This document shows, in pieces, positions 23,770-35,974 of a DNA stretch of 64,000 bases. Source of the stretch: Sarcophilus harrisii. Its lineage: Eukaryota > Chordata > Mammalia > Dasyuromorphia > Dasyuridae. Position 1 is the stretch's first letter. Every line of letters starts with the position of its first letter. The stretch spans positions 74,221,823 through 74,285,822 of the forward strand of contig NC_045432.1 of the NCBI RefSeq assembly GCF_902635505.1, in the 5' to 3' direction. A program made the position numbers and the translations under genes. The notes under the pieces are model-generated. The model was not told the DNA's origin and ran no database searches. It was given only the letters and a program-made list of their open reading frames with translations.

Positions 23770-24553
23770 AGAAAAAGAAAAGGACTGAGATCAGAAGAAA
23801 AAAATAGGGAAGTAAAACAGGGATCGGATGATTACACCCCCACAAATTGATGAGGTCTTGGATGACTGAGTGTGGTTGGCGGAGAAAGACTAAAGTTTCG
23901 CCGGGAGGCAAACAGGGAAGGGCAATGATAGGGGGCCATTTCACCTTATAGCCCCACCTTCTTGTAGCCAGCAAAGAAATCCAAGTAAAATCAAACCTCT
24001 GAGGCTTACTCACTATGGAGGTTCTTACACCCTGTGGGTGGTCCCACTTGGCTGTATCCAGCCAAGAACTCCTGCTCATGTCCCTGAAGTTAAAATTTCC
24101 CCTATAAAATGTATCTATGGCCCATGCCATCTTTGCTGAACTCCCTTGGGTCGGGGCCAGGACGCACTGCCTGGACGTGTCTTTCCCTTCCCCATGCCCC
24201 GTGGCATATCTCCTCTCTAATCCCTCTATCCCTTATGGGGTCTATCTCCTTCTTATAGCTGCCTCTTGTAGGGTGCCGAGTCCCTTTCAGGATTTAGCCT
24301 GACAGCTAAGAATATGGCCCAATCTCATAGGGTGTTCCCTTCCTATTGGGTAATAGAGTTCTACCAAGGAATTTGTCTTTCCAATTATTAAATTATTAAA
24401 CCCCTTTCCTTGCTATGTGCTCTCCCAACTCTATTTCATATTTATCATTCCTGTCATCTTCAATTTGTCTGTAACTTCTTCTCCTGAACAAAGCTAACTC
24501 TGGCCAAAGAGATGGCCATTGTGAACTCTTCACATGACCGAACTCTAACATTT
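23770..24553 (+). mobile_element. LTR-like fossil, plus orientation
   Basis: A TATAAAA box at about 24,103, a poly(A)-like ATTAAA near 24,390 and a T/C-rich stretch follow each other in LTR order. At the end, CATTTGGTGC near 24,550 resembles an LTR end followed by a TGG-type primer-binding site. Little internal sequence remains before L1 sequence resumes, so it is a solitary or truncated, old copy of the endogenous-retrovirus class. Confidence 0.45.
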
Positions 24554-24844
24554 GGTGCTCTCCTAATAAACATCATTTGTGCCGGCAACAAGCGCGTCAT
24601 CTGCTCCATCGGCCACATCAAAACTACTTGTACGATGTTGCTTTCCACATCTTAGATCAAGGGTTGGCAGCCTGGTATATGAGTTTTCCCTCCAAGAAAC
24701 TTGTTCTCCAGGTTCCCAGAATATTGGTGAGTGGCTGTATTGAAGCTATAGACTAGGCCTGTTGTTATTTTATCGGTCTAGCAGGACAGGGCTTGTGATT
24801 TGGTTAGCAATTGTAGTGTATAACATATCACACCACAGAAATGT

Positions 24845-24945
24845 AACATATAAAAATGCAAATTAAAACAACCCTGAAGTTTCACTGCAAATTGGCAAAG
24901 ATGACAAAAGATGAGAATAATCAGTGTTGAAGGAGTTTCCTTTAA
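24845..24945 (+). repeat. L1 fragment, sense
   Basis: A short plus-strand L1 ORF2-end piece (AAATGCAAATTAAAACAACC, TTGGCAAAGATGACAAAAGA). Confidence 0.75.
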
Positions 24946-25800
24946 GAAATCATTTATAGCTTGTTCTATTTCTTTCTATTCTCTGGTGATTTAGATGATT
25001 TATTTCTTTTTGTGTCAATCTGTAAGTATTCATCCATTTCCTTGAAGTTACCTATTTCACGGGGACGTTATTGGGCCAAATCATTTTTGATAGCTTCCTT
25101 TATTTTGTCTTCACTTATGGCAGTCTCCTTTTTCATTTTTAAAGGAACACTTTGGTTTTCCTCTCTTTTTTGATGATTAAACTGTCTAGCTGTTCAAGTT
25201 TATTAGTTTTTTTTCAAAATACTTCTTGTTTTCCTTATCAGTTCAGTAGCTTTTTTTTTCCATTTTTATTAATGTCATGTGATCTTCAGAATTCCTATTT
25301 TGATGTCTATATGGAAGACTGGATGGAATTGATGTGCTATTTTTCAGCTTTTTAATTCCATACCCAATTCATTGATATGTTTCTTCTTTATTTTGTAGAT
25401 GAAAGTATTTAGAGATATAAAATTTCCTCTAAAGACAATAAGCCTTTAGTTTGGGTATGGTATCTCATTGTTCTTAGTTTCATTGCTAAATCTTGATTAA
25501 ATCATTGATTTATTCTTTGACCTAACAATTCCTTAGTATTGTGCTTTTTTTTTTTTCCTGAGGCAATTAGGGTTAAGTGACTTGCCTAGGGTCAATCAGC
25601 TAGGAAGTGTTAAGTGTCTGAGATCAAATTTGAACTCAGCTCCTCCTGACTTCAGGGCTGGTGCTCTACCCACTGCGCCACCTAGCTGCTCCACAATTCC
25701 TTAGTATTAGATTATTTAGTCTTGAGTGATTTTTTTTTCTTTTTAAATAATTATTTTTTGTGAATTGTCAAAGAATATGAAGAGATAGTTTTCACAAAAA
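24946..25800 (-). repeat. L1 ORF2 fragment, antisense, with SINE insertion
   Basis: The T-rich plus strand is the complement of L1 ORF2. A SINE interrupts it at 25,541-25,692. The L1 sequence continues on the far side after a perfect target-site duplication. Confidence 0.75.
25541..25692 (-). repeat. Marsupial tRNA-derived SINE with 16-bp target-site duplication
   Basis: The reversed SINE ends with CTGCGCCACCTAGCTGCTCC on the plus strand, and its T-run marks the A tail. The flanks ACAATTCCTTAGTATT at 25,525-25,540 and 25,693-25,708 are identical, which fixes the insertion boundaries. Confidence 0.95.
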
Positions 25801-25809
25801 GAAATCCAA

Positions 25810-26560
25810 GCTAAGAACAACTACATGAGAAAATTCACAATTAGGAAATGCAAATTCAATCAACTCTGAGATTTCCCCTCACACTTATCACAAAGATGAC
25901 AAAAGAGAAAAGTGAGGAATGTTAGAAGGCAAATAGGCAAATCTTTACATTGTTGGTGGAGCTGGGAATTGGTCTAACCATACTGGAAAGCAATTTGGGA
26001 CTATGCCCAAAAAGTTACTAAAAAAAAAAAAAGAAAATGTACACATACAAAAATATTTATAATCTCTAAACTTGTATTAAATGCCTACCGTGTGCCAGGC
26101 ACCATGCTGAGTGCTGGGGATACAGAAAAGGCAACTCAAGGTTCTTTCATTTTATAGCAGCTCTTTTTCTACAAATTTCTACAAGTTTTTGGTAGAAACC
26201 AAAAAACTGGACACTGAGAATGTGCACATCTATTGGGGAATGGCTAAACAAAGAACGATTTGTGAATGAAATGAGATATTCGTGTTCTACTATGAACTAA
26301 TGCAGAGTAAAATGAGTCAAACCAGGAGGACAATTTATACAATGACAAGATTATGGAGAGAGGCAACATTGAAACTTTAGAATGCTTATGATACAGTAAC
26401 AAACCCCAAGTCCAGAGTACTGAAGAAGAAAAACACCATCAATCTCCCTTTTTCCAGAGAAGTGTTAGACATAAAATGCACAGGATATGACCAATATGGA
26501 AATTTGTTTTGGTAAAAAAAAAAAATTCATATTTGCTGTGAAGGTTTTAGTTATGCTTAT
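25810..26560 (+). repeat. L1 3' part, sense, with MIR insertion
   Basis: It has GCAAATTCAATCAACTCTGA, then TACATTGTTGGTGGAGCTGG, and later GAATGGCTAAACAAAGAACG, in sense L1 order. A MIR/L2-like head (CTACCGTGTGCCAGGCACCA) at about 26,068-26,150 interrupts it. Confidence 0.85.
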
Positions 26561-27004
26561 CGTTTTTAATTATTTGGAGGAAGCAAGAGGAAGAAAAGAT
26601 CATAAATGCTTCTAAAATATTTGAAAATACAATTTTATCGGTATTTTTCGTTTTGATATGACTTACATATACCTTAGTAGTCCTCCCCTTCATTCCTCCC
26701 AGAGAGCTATCCCATTTGACAAAAATTTCTTTTCTCAAAAGAAAAAGAGGAAGAAATGATCAGCAAATTAAAAATCAATACTTCAAAATAATCTAGCAAT
26801 GAAGGGTGTTTGGAAAGTTTGGGGGCAGTAAAAACCACCCCATGACTTTTGAAACACACTGAATAAGCAATATTCTGCATGCATGAACCCTTTTCCCCCC
26901 ACATCTGCAAAGGAGCTCGAGGGATTGTAGGCAAGGAAGAAATTGCTTTGTCATACTTATTCTTTCTACCCAAGCTTGTTCTTCCTAATTTTACAATATT
27001 CATT
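26561..27004. other. No recognised feature
   Basis: AT-rich sequence between L1 pieces of opposite orientation. A minus-strand frame of about 98 codons has no recognisable similarity. Confidence 0.45.
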
Positions 27005-30000
27005 TTCAGTTGATTTGTAGTTGTTGTTTCTTATACATTATTGTAATCGTTGTATATATTGTTTTTTTCTCCTTCTTTCACTTTACGTCAGCTCATGTAA
27101 GTCTTTTCTTTCTTCTTGATATTCATCATATTCTTTTTTTTATGCAGCAGAGTAATACTGTATGACATTCATGTACCATGATTTGTTGAGTTATTTTCTA
27201 ATCAATTGAAAATCTGCTGTCCCAAAAGTGTTCCTGTAAATATTTTGGTGGATATTTAGTTTTTCTTTTTTATGAATGATTTTCTTGGATATATACATAA
27301 CAGTGAAATCTCTGGGTCAAAGGATATGGGCTTTTTAGCTATTTTATTTGCAGAGTTTCAAATTATTTTCTTTAATAGTTATGCTAATTCACAGCTCTGC
27401 CACAATCCATTAGTGTGCCTATCTTTCCAGAACCCTTCCAACATTGACTATTCTCATCTTTTGTTCTCTTTGTCAATTTGCTGAACACGAAGTGAATTTT
27501 CGGGATTATTTTGTTTTGCATTTCTCTTCTTTTTAGTGATTTGGAATATTGGTTCATATGGTTATTAATTTGCATTTCTTTTGAAAACTGTTTATTTATA
27601 TCCCCTGACTATTATTTCTCTATTGGAGAATGGCTTTTGGTCTTATATATTTGTTAGCTGACTATCTTGGAAAGAAACTCTTTTCTCAGAAATCTGAGGC
27701 AAAGATGTTTTCCCCAAATTAGTTTCCCTTCTTATGCTTGTCTTGCATAGGTCTGTGTAAAATCTTTTTAATTTCTTGTAATCAAAATTGTTTATTTTAG
27801 TTTTTGAATTGCTTCTATTCTTTTTGTTTGTTTGTTTTAGAAAACTTTTCGTAACTATAGATGTAAAAATATATACGATTTGCTCGTCCTCTACATTTTT
27901 ATGGTCTGGTCTTTAATGTTCAGGTTGAGTATCCATTTTAAGTTAAGAAATAAAGTCTTGGTCTAAGCTTAATTTCTGCCAAAATACTTTCCAACTTTCC
28001 CAGCAGTTTTTATGACACGGAATTATTTCTTATGCAATTTGTGTTTGGGAGTTTATCAAACATTGAGTAATTAAATTACTTTATTCATTTCCTACCAGCT
28101 GCACAGCTTGGACTGGACTTCACCATCATCATGCCCCTCCAGGAAAAGCTCATCATGAGGAAATTCATCATCCTGGGAATTGCATCAGCTTTGGTATTCA
28201 CATCTCATCAGTATTCTCAGTTGCCTCTACCCCTCTGATTGGAGGGTTATGTGAAAATCACCTCCCAAAGCCCCCATTTAAAGAGAATTCAGAAGGCCAG
28301 CCAATTCTTTATTTCCCACTGGCCACACTATTTGGATTTTACTTTATCACCATTATGCTCCCACCAGGTACCTTCTCCCAACTCCCTCCTCCCCCTTGTA
28401 AGCTTCTTTTTGTGTGTTGTCTTTCCCCAATAGATTGTAATAAGTTTGAAAGCAAGAATTGCCCTTTCTTATTTGTCTCTCACACACACTAATTGCATAA
28501 TAAATGTTTATTGTATTTTATTTGTCGTATTCTAATATTCCAGTCTGTTCCATTGACCTACTAATCTATTTTTTAAATACTACCAAATGATTTTGATAAC
28601 TACTGCTTAGTTTTGAAGACTTAAGTGCTACTCCCTCTGTATTCCTACCTTTTTACACTGTTTCCCTTGATATTCTAGGTCTTGTTCTGCCAAATGAATT
28701 GTTATTTTATTAAGTTATATAGCTCTTTGATAGATTTATTCATATAGGCATAAAATTATATATTAATTTTGGTAGTTTTGTCATTTTTATTATATTGATA
28801 CTACCCAACCATGAGCACTGGATGTTGTAGCTATTTAAGCTGTTTCTTTCAGAAGCACTTTGTAACTGATCTATACTAGTGTTGAGTATGCTTCGGTAAA
28901 TTGATTCACAAATATTTTATGCTTTTTGTAGTTATTTTGATGGGATTTGTCTTCCTATTATTCCCTCTTATATTTTGTTAGTATATTAAAATTGTTGATT
29001 TGGGGGAATTTCTTGTATAGCCTGCCACTTTGCTGAAGTTATTGTTTCAGTTAGTTTCTTTGCTGATCATCTAGGATTTTCTAAGTAAATCTTCATCTCA
29101 TAAGTAATAGGGGGATAATTTTGTCTTCTTTACATCTTTAATTTCTTTCTCTTCTCCATTGCTATTACAAGAATTCCTAGAACTATATTAAATCAGAGTG
29201 AAGGAATGGAGGAGGTTTTTTTTTTTTTTTTGCTTCTGTGTTTATGGGAAAAGGTTCTACAGTATTTCCTTTGTATATGATGATTGCTTTTGTCCTTAAG
29301 AGAAAAAAAAAAAACTTTATGATAATAATGGCCTCGCTCTGCCTATACTTTATAAGGTCTTTGACATACACGAGTGGTGTGCTTTGTCAAAGTTTTTTCT
29401 GCATCTATTGAGATAATCATGTGATTTGAGATGTTTTTGTTTTCTATGTGATGATGTTTATTGTACTAATATTGAGCCATCTTTGCATCCTCAGTATAAC
29501 TCCAACTCTGTCATAATAATAATTTCTTGGATAAATTACTATAAATTATTTGATGTAATTTCATTTAAAATTTCTGAATTTATATGCATTATATTGACAG
29601 TTATCCTGTGCTCTATCATGTCTTGTTTTGGATATTAGAACTACATTTGTCTCATGAGATGGGTTTAATAATGGGTTAAATTTATTTATGGTTTTAAATG
29701 GGCATAATACTTTTAATTTTTTGAGAATCTTCTGTGTAGTGTAGGTATTAATTTTTGCTTTAAAAGTCTGATGAAGTTCTCTTACAAAGCAATCTGCACC
29801 AGATGTTTGGTTCGTCGGGTTTTTTCGTTAGCAGTTGCTTAACAGTTAGATGCCCTTTTTTGAGATTTAATTATTTAAATTCTCTATTAAGTGTTTTATT
29901 ACTTTGGATATTTTATATTTTTGTAAGTAATCCTTTATGGGTTTCTAATTTTTTTTAATGTACAGGTAGTTTATTGATCTTTTCTCTTTTGTTAATGTTT

Positions 30001-30330
30001 GTTTATAAAAATATAATTTTTTCCTTAAGGACTACCTCAGTTGCATCCGAGAAAATCAGATATGTTGTTTTAATACTTTGACATAATTACTGCTGATATG
30101 TATTCTTTGACTCACTTATTATTTAGGATTTCATTATAGTCTCCAGTAGGGTTATGTCTTTTGTACACCCTGAGGTGATGACTGTTTTTATTATGGAATA
30201 GTCCTTAAAGCATATGTTTAGAATTTTTCCTTTTAGCATTTATTTGAAATATCTCCATTTCCTAAGACGGTAAATTTTTGTAAAAGTTTCCATGTGGTAC
30301 TCAAAAATATGTATATTCTTTAGTGCTTCC
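27005..30330 (-). repeat. Long antisense L1 (ORF2 region) with L2-tail insertions
   Basis: About 3 kb of complement-of-L1 ORF2, running from the 3' end at left towards the reverse-transcriptase region (GCATCTATTGAGATAATCAT at about 29,401) at right. It is interrupted at about 28,090-28,515 by two related L2-tailed elements. It has many stops and indels and is an old copy. Confidence 0.85.
28090..28515 (+). repeat. Two related L2-tailed elements, 223 bp apart
   Basis: Similar blocks occur at 28,109 (TGGACTTCACCATCATCATG) and 28,332 (TTTACTTTATCACCATTATG), each followed by a CC-rich word and AGG. The second continues into an L2-like tail ending GCATAATAAATGTTT. They may be a duplication or two insertions of one family. 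Confidence 0.55.
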
Positions 30331-30869
30331 ATTCAAAAGATGCTCTAAGCCTTTTCGCCCTTTTTTTAAAAAAAAATCTATTAATTTGTTCAATTCAGGC
30401 AGAGCAACTATCACTATGCCTCTTCTCCTCCATGCTTGCCTGGTAAGAGCTACTGGCCTCTCAGCATGCTGTGGTAAGTGTGTTTTGGCAGGCTGCAGAA
30501 GCAAGGAAATGACTGAGAGGATCCAGAGTATAAGTCAATGGGTCATTTTTTTGTGTCTTTTAAGAACACAGTGACTAGCAGAGAAAGGTGGGAGTTAGGG
30601 GTGGGGGAATGTGTGAACCCTAAGGGTTAGGATTCTCCCTGGTTAAGTCATAAGGTAGTTATCTTGTTTAGCTTCTTCCATGTCCTGTAGAGACAGCTAT
30701 AATAGCTCTATATCTGATGCATAATCGTTCCCTTTTTATGGGGTGTTGAGTATTACTGGGTGCTAGAGAAAATGTCTGGTTCTCCATCTTGTTGATCACA
30801 TCTACAATAGCCTTCATACACATTTTCTTTTTTATATCACCTAAAATTTCTCTGGTTTCTCTCCCTCTC
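30331..30869. other. Unidentified stretch inside L1 territory
   Basis: Higher GC than its surroundings, with no recognised repeat. It is probably a separate insertion between two antisense L1 parts. Confidence 0.4.
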
Positions 30870-31215
30870 TCCAATTAATTTTATATTCTTTCTTCAAAGA
30901 CTTTTTACTGAGCATAATTTTTATTGCTTTGTGATCAGTAAAGAATGAATTTAGTATTTCTACTTTTCTGTATTTTTATGAGACTTTTATGGCCTCATAT
31001 CTCATTTATTTTTGTAAAGGTACCATGCGTGGTTAAGAAATATGTAAATACTCTTTTTGTTTCCATTAAAGTACTGCCATAGATAAGTCATTTGTAATTT
31101 TTCTAATTTCTATTCGGGTTCTTAACCTTCTCTCCTGTTTATCTCGTGATATTTGTTTAAGTCCAAAAGGAGAACATTGAGTTCCCCCACAATTACAATC
31201 TTATTTCTCCTTGCC
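30870..31215 (-). repeat. Antisense L1 fragment
   Basis: Complement of L1 ORF2, closer to the 5' end than the preceding block (AGAACATTGAGTTCCCCCAC). It is likely part of the same old element. Confidence 0.7.
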
Positions 31216-31540
31216 ATTACTTTTTCTTTTTTATGATAATAGCTTTTTTAGACGTGCAAAGATAGTTTTAAACGTTCATCTTTGTACAACCTTGCACCCA
31301 CCTCCCCATCTCCTAGACAACAAGTAATCCAATACAGGTTAAACACATGCAATTCTTCTAAATATATTTCCACATTTGTGATGCTGTACAAGAAAAAACC
31401 AGATCAAAAGGAGAAAAAAATGAGAGAAAGAAATCAAGCAAATAAGCAAAAGAGGTGAAAAAGACTATGCCGTGATCCACTGCAGTCTCCATAGTCCTCT
31501 CTCTGGATGCAGATGACTCTTTCCATCACAAGTCTATTAG

Positions 31541-32148
31541 AATCCAACCATTCTAGAGAGCAATCTGGAACTCTGCCCAAAGGGCTATAAAACTGTGTGT
31601 ACCCTTTGTCCCGGCAGTGTCTCTACTGGGCCTGTATCATAAAGAGATCACGAGAGAGGGAAAGGAACCCATGTGTGCAAAAATGTTTGTAGCAGCTCTT
31701 TTTGTGGTAGCAAAGAATTAGAAAATGAGCGCATGACCATCAATTGGGGAATGGCTGAACAACTTGTGGTATAGGAAAGTAATGGAATATTACTGTTCTA
31801 TAAAAATGATGGACAAGCTGATTTTAGAAAGACCTGCAAAGATTTACACAAACTGATGCTGAATGAGACAAGCAGAATCCGAAATACATTGTACACAGTA
31901 ACAAGAAGAATGTGCAATGATCAACTGTGAAAGGCTTGGTTCTTCTCAGGGGGTCAGCGATCCAAAGCAGTCCCAACAGACTTTGGGCAGAAAATCCAGA
32001 AAAAGAACTTAGGAGCTTGAATGTAAATCAGCACATGCTATGTTCACTTTTTTTAAATCTCTCCCATGGTTTTTCCCTTTTGCTCTGATTCTCCTCTCCC
32101 AATATGATTCATAAAGCAATGTGTAATAAAAATAAAGATTTAAAAAAT
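31541..32148 (+). repeat. L1 3' insert 1 (truncated, sense)
   Basis: A 5'-truncated L1 in plus orientation ends in an A-rich tail (AATAAAAATAAAG). Target-site copies lie at 31,530-31,540 (AAGTCTATTAG) and 32,149-32,159 (AAGTCTATTGG). Confidence 0.9.
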
Positions 32149-32342
32149 AAGTCTATTGGGATTGTCTTGAATCGCCTCATTGTTGCAAAAAGCCAAGTCC
32201 ATCTTGGTAAATCATCACATAATCTTCTTGTTGCTGTGTGCCATGTTCTCTTGCTTCTACTCACCTCACTCAGTTTATGCAAGTCTTTCTGGGCTTTTTG
32301 GAAATCAGCCTGCTCATCACTTCTTAGAGAACAATAATATTC

Positions 32343-32932
32343 TTTATTGTTCTGTAAGAAATGACCAGCAGGATGAATACAGAGAGGCATGGAGAGACTT
32401 ACAGGAACTGATGCTGTATGAAATGAGCAGAACCAGGAGATCATTATCTACTTCAACAATGATACTGTATGAGGATGTATTTGCATGGAAGTGGATTTCT
32501 TTGACAAGAGAAAATCTAATTCATTTCCAGTTGATCAATGATGGACAGAAGCAGCTACACCCAGAGAAGGAACGCTGGGAAATGAATGTGGACTATTTGC
32601 ATTTTTGTTTTTCTTCCCAGGTTATTTTTACCTTCTGAATCCAATTCTTCCTGTGCAACAAGAGAACTTTAAATTCTCTATTAGGTGTTTTCTTACTTTG
32701 GATATTTCATATTTTTGTAAGTTGTACTTACAACTTACTTCGGTTCTGCACACATAGATTGTATCTAGGATGTACTATAGCATATTTAACATGTATAAGA
32801 TTGCCTGCCTTCTGAGGAGGGGGTGGAAGGAGGGAAGGGAAAAATCGGAACAGAAGTGAATGCAAGGTTGTAAAAAATTACCCAGGCATGGGTTCTGTCA
32901 ACAAAAATTTATAATAAAAATTTTTTTTAAAT
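32343..32932 (+). repeat. L1 3' insert 2 (truncated, sense)
   Basis: A 5'-truncated L1 with ORF2 end and 3' UTR: GAAATGAGCAGAACCAGGAG, GAAATGAATGTGGACTATTT and GGTTCTGTCAACAAAAATTT. Identical 13-bp target copies AACAATAATATTC lie at 32,330-32,342 and 32,933-32,945. An extra stretch of about 60-70 bp (32,668-32,738) is not part of the L1 3' UTR. Confidence 0.92.
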
Positions 32933-33111
32933 AACAATAATATTCCATAATCTTCATATACCATAACTTATTGAGCCATTCTCCAGTGATGGGCAGACAC
33001 TCAGTGTCCAGTTTCTTGCCACTACAAAAAGGGCTGCCACAAACATTGTTGCACATGTGGGTTCTTTTTTATGTCCAGTAAAAACACTGCTAAATCAAAG
33101 CATATGGCACA

Positions 33112-33291
33112 GGTTTTTTTTATTATTATTATAACTTTTTATTGACAGAACATATGCCTGGGTAGTTTTTTACAACATTATCCCTTGCACTCACTTCTGT
33201 TCCAACTTTTCCCTTCCCTCCCTCCACCCCCTCCCAGAGATGGCAGGCAGTTTTATACATGTTAAATGTTATAGCATATCCTAAATATAGT
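33112..33291 (-). repeat. L1 3' insert 3 (short, antisense)
   Basis: About 180 bp of L1 3' UTR end in antisense (T-run, then TTTTTACAACATTATCCCTT). It is bounded by AGCATATGGCACA at 33,099-33,111 and AGCATATGCACA at 33,292-33,303, which differ by one base. Confidence 0.85.
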
Positions 33292-33530
33292 AGCATATGC
33301 ACAATTTGAGAGCCTTTTGGGCACAGTTCCAATTTGCTCTCCAGAATGGTTGGATCATTTCACAACTCCACCAACAATGCATCGGTGTCCCAATTTTCCC
33401 ACATCCCCTCCAACATTTATCATTATCTTTTCCTTCATCTTAACTGATCATAGTGGTCTTAATTTTCATTTGTCTAATCAATAGTGATTTAGAGCATTTT
33501 TATATGACTAGAAATGGCTTTAATTTCATT

Positions 33531-34069
33531 GTCCGAACATTGTCCAATTCTAAAGTTCTTAAGAGAGACCTTGAGAGTGTCTTTGTGCCTCTTTTTTTGA
33601 CCACCATCTAAGTTCTTGCCCTCCATAAAATAATCTTTTTGGCAAGTGTATGGGGGGAGATGATGCATCAGAATTCAGACTCTAGTTAAGGAATGGGGAG
33701 TGATAAAATCTCTTATATTATAAAAACCCATTCTGTCTCCTTCCCTGAATAACAATACTTCCTTGGAAGACATCCTGGCTCCTCCCTTATCTGAGCCTTT
33801 TCCTCCCCAACACAGGCTGCCTGCTGATCGAATCCCCAAATTTCAACAGAGAAAGCTCTCCCAACTTGTACTATCTGCCAGACTCGGCCAGAGTCCGCTC
33901 TGTTCACTTTGATGGTAATAATGTCTTTTGTGACTTAAATGAGAATCTATCCGAAGAACTCTTTCAAACCAACTATGAACCATGACTCTAGACTCCCTGC
34001 TCCACCTCCCTCCTGATTCTCCTCTCCAGACTTATTTTCTTCCTCTCCTGCTACCATCGCCCTGTCACA
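33531..34069. other. No recognised feature
   Basis: Unassigned intergenic sequence. C/T-rich from about 34,000. Confidence 0.5.
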
Positions 34070-34205
34070 GGTACACTTTCTCCCCACCACCACGACCAGC
34101 TATCCTTTCTGTGCCATCTTCCCCCTGGAGAGCAAAACGGTCCCGTTCATTCGTATTTGTATCTCTAGCACTTAGCCCAGTGCCTGACATATAACGTGCT
34201 TAACA
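34070..34205 (+). repeat. L2-tailed element
   Basis: The tail TTGTATCTCTAGCACTTAGC, then CCAGTGCCTGACATATAACG, is the L2-class 3' end. Confidence 0.75.
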
Positions 34206-34284
34206 ACCCACTATAGGGGATATATCTCCTTCAATAAGAAATCACTGTTCGTAATGACCATCCAACAATAAAAGGGTATGGGTG

Positions 34285-34390
34285 CTTTTGTTGTCGAATG
34301 GTCATTTTTCAATCATCTTTAGCTCTTCTTGACCCTATTTGGGTGTTCCCCTACCCCATTTGTTCGCACAAAATAGAAATGCTTTCAATC
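34285..34390 (-). repeat. MAR1 fragment, antisense
   Basis: TGGTCATTTTTCAATCATCT and GACCCTATTTGGGTGTTCCC match the complement of the MAR1 3' end. Confidence 0.7.
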
Positions 34391-35970
34391 TCAATATATG
34401 CCCATTGGAAGGAGCTAAAAGGGAAATGCTGAGAGATAGATCAATTTATAGACATGTATATCTACAAATTTAAATATTGCTCTTTCGATGTCTACAGCCG
34501 GCCAAATCTACAGGTGTCTATATTTAATACTGGGGCCAAATCAAGTCAATCGCCAGGCTAGAAGAAATCGTGCAATTGAAACATCCCTTTCTTCTCCGAG
34601 AGACCATCCCCATTCCTCTTTCTTTCTAGCACAGCTTTCAATAGCTTAGTCATTTTTTCAGCACATCTTATTCTTGGTGAGGGTGGAAAGTGATCGGCAG
34701 GGACTTTCTGCCGTGAGCAGTAACCATATAGTGCCACTATCTAGTGGGCCCCAGTAAGGCAAGCGGATACCCACCTACAGCAGTATGTCTGCCAACAAAT
34801 ACCTGATCACAAGACACAAAGGGCTCCTTTTCTCATAGAGTGCATAAAAAAATCTTATCCAGTTGCCTGTTTTTGCCCAATTCTCTTGTTTCTCTTACTT
34901 TGCTTTCTCTAGATAAAACCTAGGTTCATTCCCCTGGGGTACTTCTTCCCTTCTTCTCACTTAAGCGCATGAAACTCAAATAGAATAAATGACTTTACGT
35001 GGATATGGAGACAGTCTGAGACTGAATTCTGTCAGAGATACCTTCGTGACACCCCTGAAGCCCAATAAATGAAGGTAGTGCTAATGCCATCTTAGTCTGT
35101 GTGAAGAGAAACATGACTGGGATTGGGAAATTTGTACATAGTCAACCTGTCAAAAGAGCAAATGACACAAAGCGGGAAGCGATAAGGAACTGTCGATCTT
35201 TTTTTTTTTTTTTTCCAGTTTAAGAAAGACAAAACAGGCCGTGTCTGTGACTTTATTCCTCCCAAGTGGATGTGAGTACACGGGAGTGCAGTTAGAACTG
35301 AACTCCCAGTGGGCATGAGCAGCAGGGGTTAGTTATAAAGACAAAGATCACAGAGGGGGGTGTTGGGGTAATTGCATAGTGGTCTTATCGACTCATTTCT
35401 AGCTGGATTGTTTTTCAGAAGTGGGACTTGACATGAATCAGTCAGAGTTGGTGATCGGGCCTAGCAGGGGAAGTTCTGGGTTCAGTAAGCCAGTACTACA
35501 AGGAACTTCCATTGCACGAATACTGTTTTGTCCAGTTTAACGAAGGCTCGGTTTTATCTGATTCTGAGCCTCAGTAAGGGAGCCTGAGCAAATGAAGGTG
35601 ATTAATCAAGTCATGAACCATTCCATTTTCACAGAACATACCAAATCCCAGAATCAAGATACAAAAAAACTAGACAGACTAGAACACTGGACTGATGTGA
35701 AGGTAGGGATAAGGAAATTGGACTTGTGGGAAAGGGGTGGTTTATTTTCCAAAGATCTCGGGTTATAATGGGCTGTGAGGTTGAAATGAGTCAAGTGTGG
35801 GACATAGCAACCTAGGAACGAATTGGATTTTAGGATACGTGGAAAGGTATTCTCCAGGAATTAACTAGGTCACGATCTTGCTCTCCTTTGTCTTGGTTGA
35901 ATTCAGCCATGGGACACGACTATCTATTAGGAAGGCCCAGTGGTGATGGGCCCCGAGTCCATGATATATT
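34391..35970. other. Mostly unidentified, possible LTR 3' part
   Basis: At about 34,850-35,050 a T/C-rich stretch, then AATAAATGAC at 34,984, then a short GT/C-rich end recall the R-U5 part of an LTR in plus orientation, but no other LTR feature is visible. A T-run of about 19 lies at 35,199-35,216. The rest holds no recognised feature. Confidence 0.3.
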
Positions 35971-35974
35971 ACCA

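Larger units (their letters stand above)
31220..33530 (-). repeat. Host L1 3' end split by three nested insertions
   Basis: An antisense L1 3' end survives as four pieces: 31,220-31,540, 32,149-32,342, 32,933-33,111 and 33,292-33,530. They read continuously when the three inserts are skipped. Each insert is flanked by a short direct repeat of host sequence, as expected from target-primed insertion. Confidence 0.88.

Noticed and set aside
32109-32638. Frames of 110-150 codons at 32.1-32.6 kb
   Set aside because: They run across junctions of nested L1 pieces and are translations of truncated L1 3' ends, not host genes.
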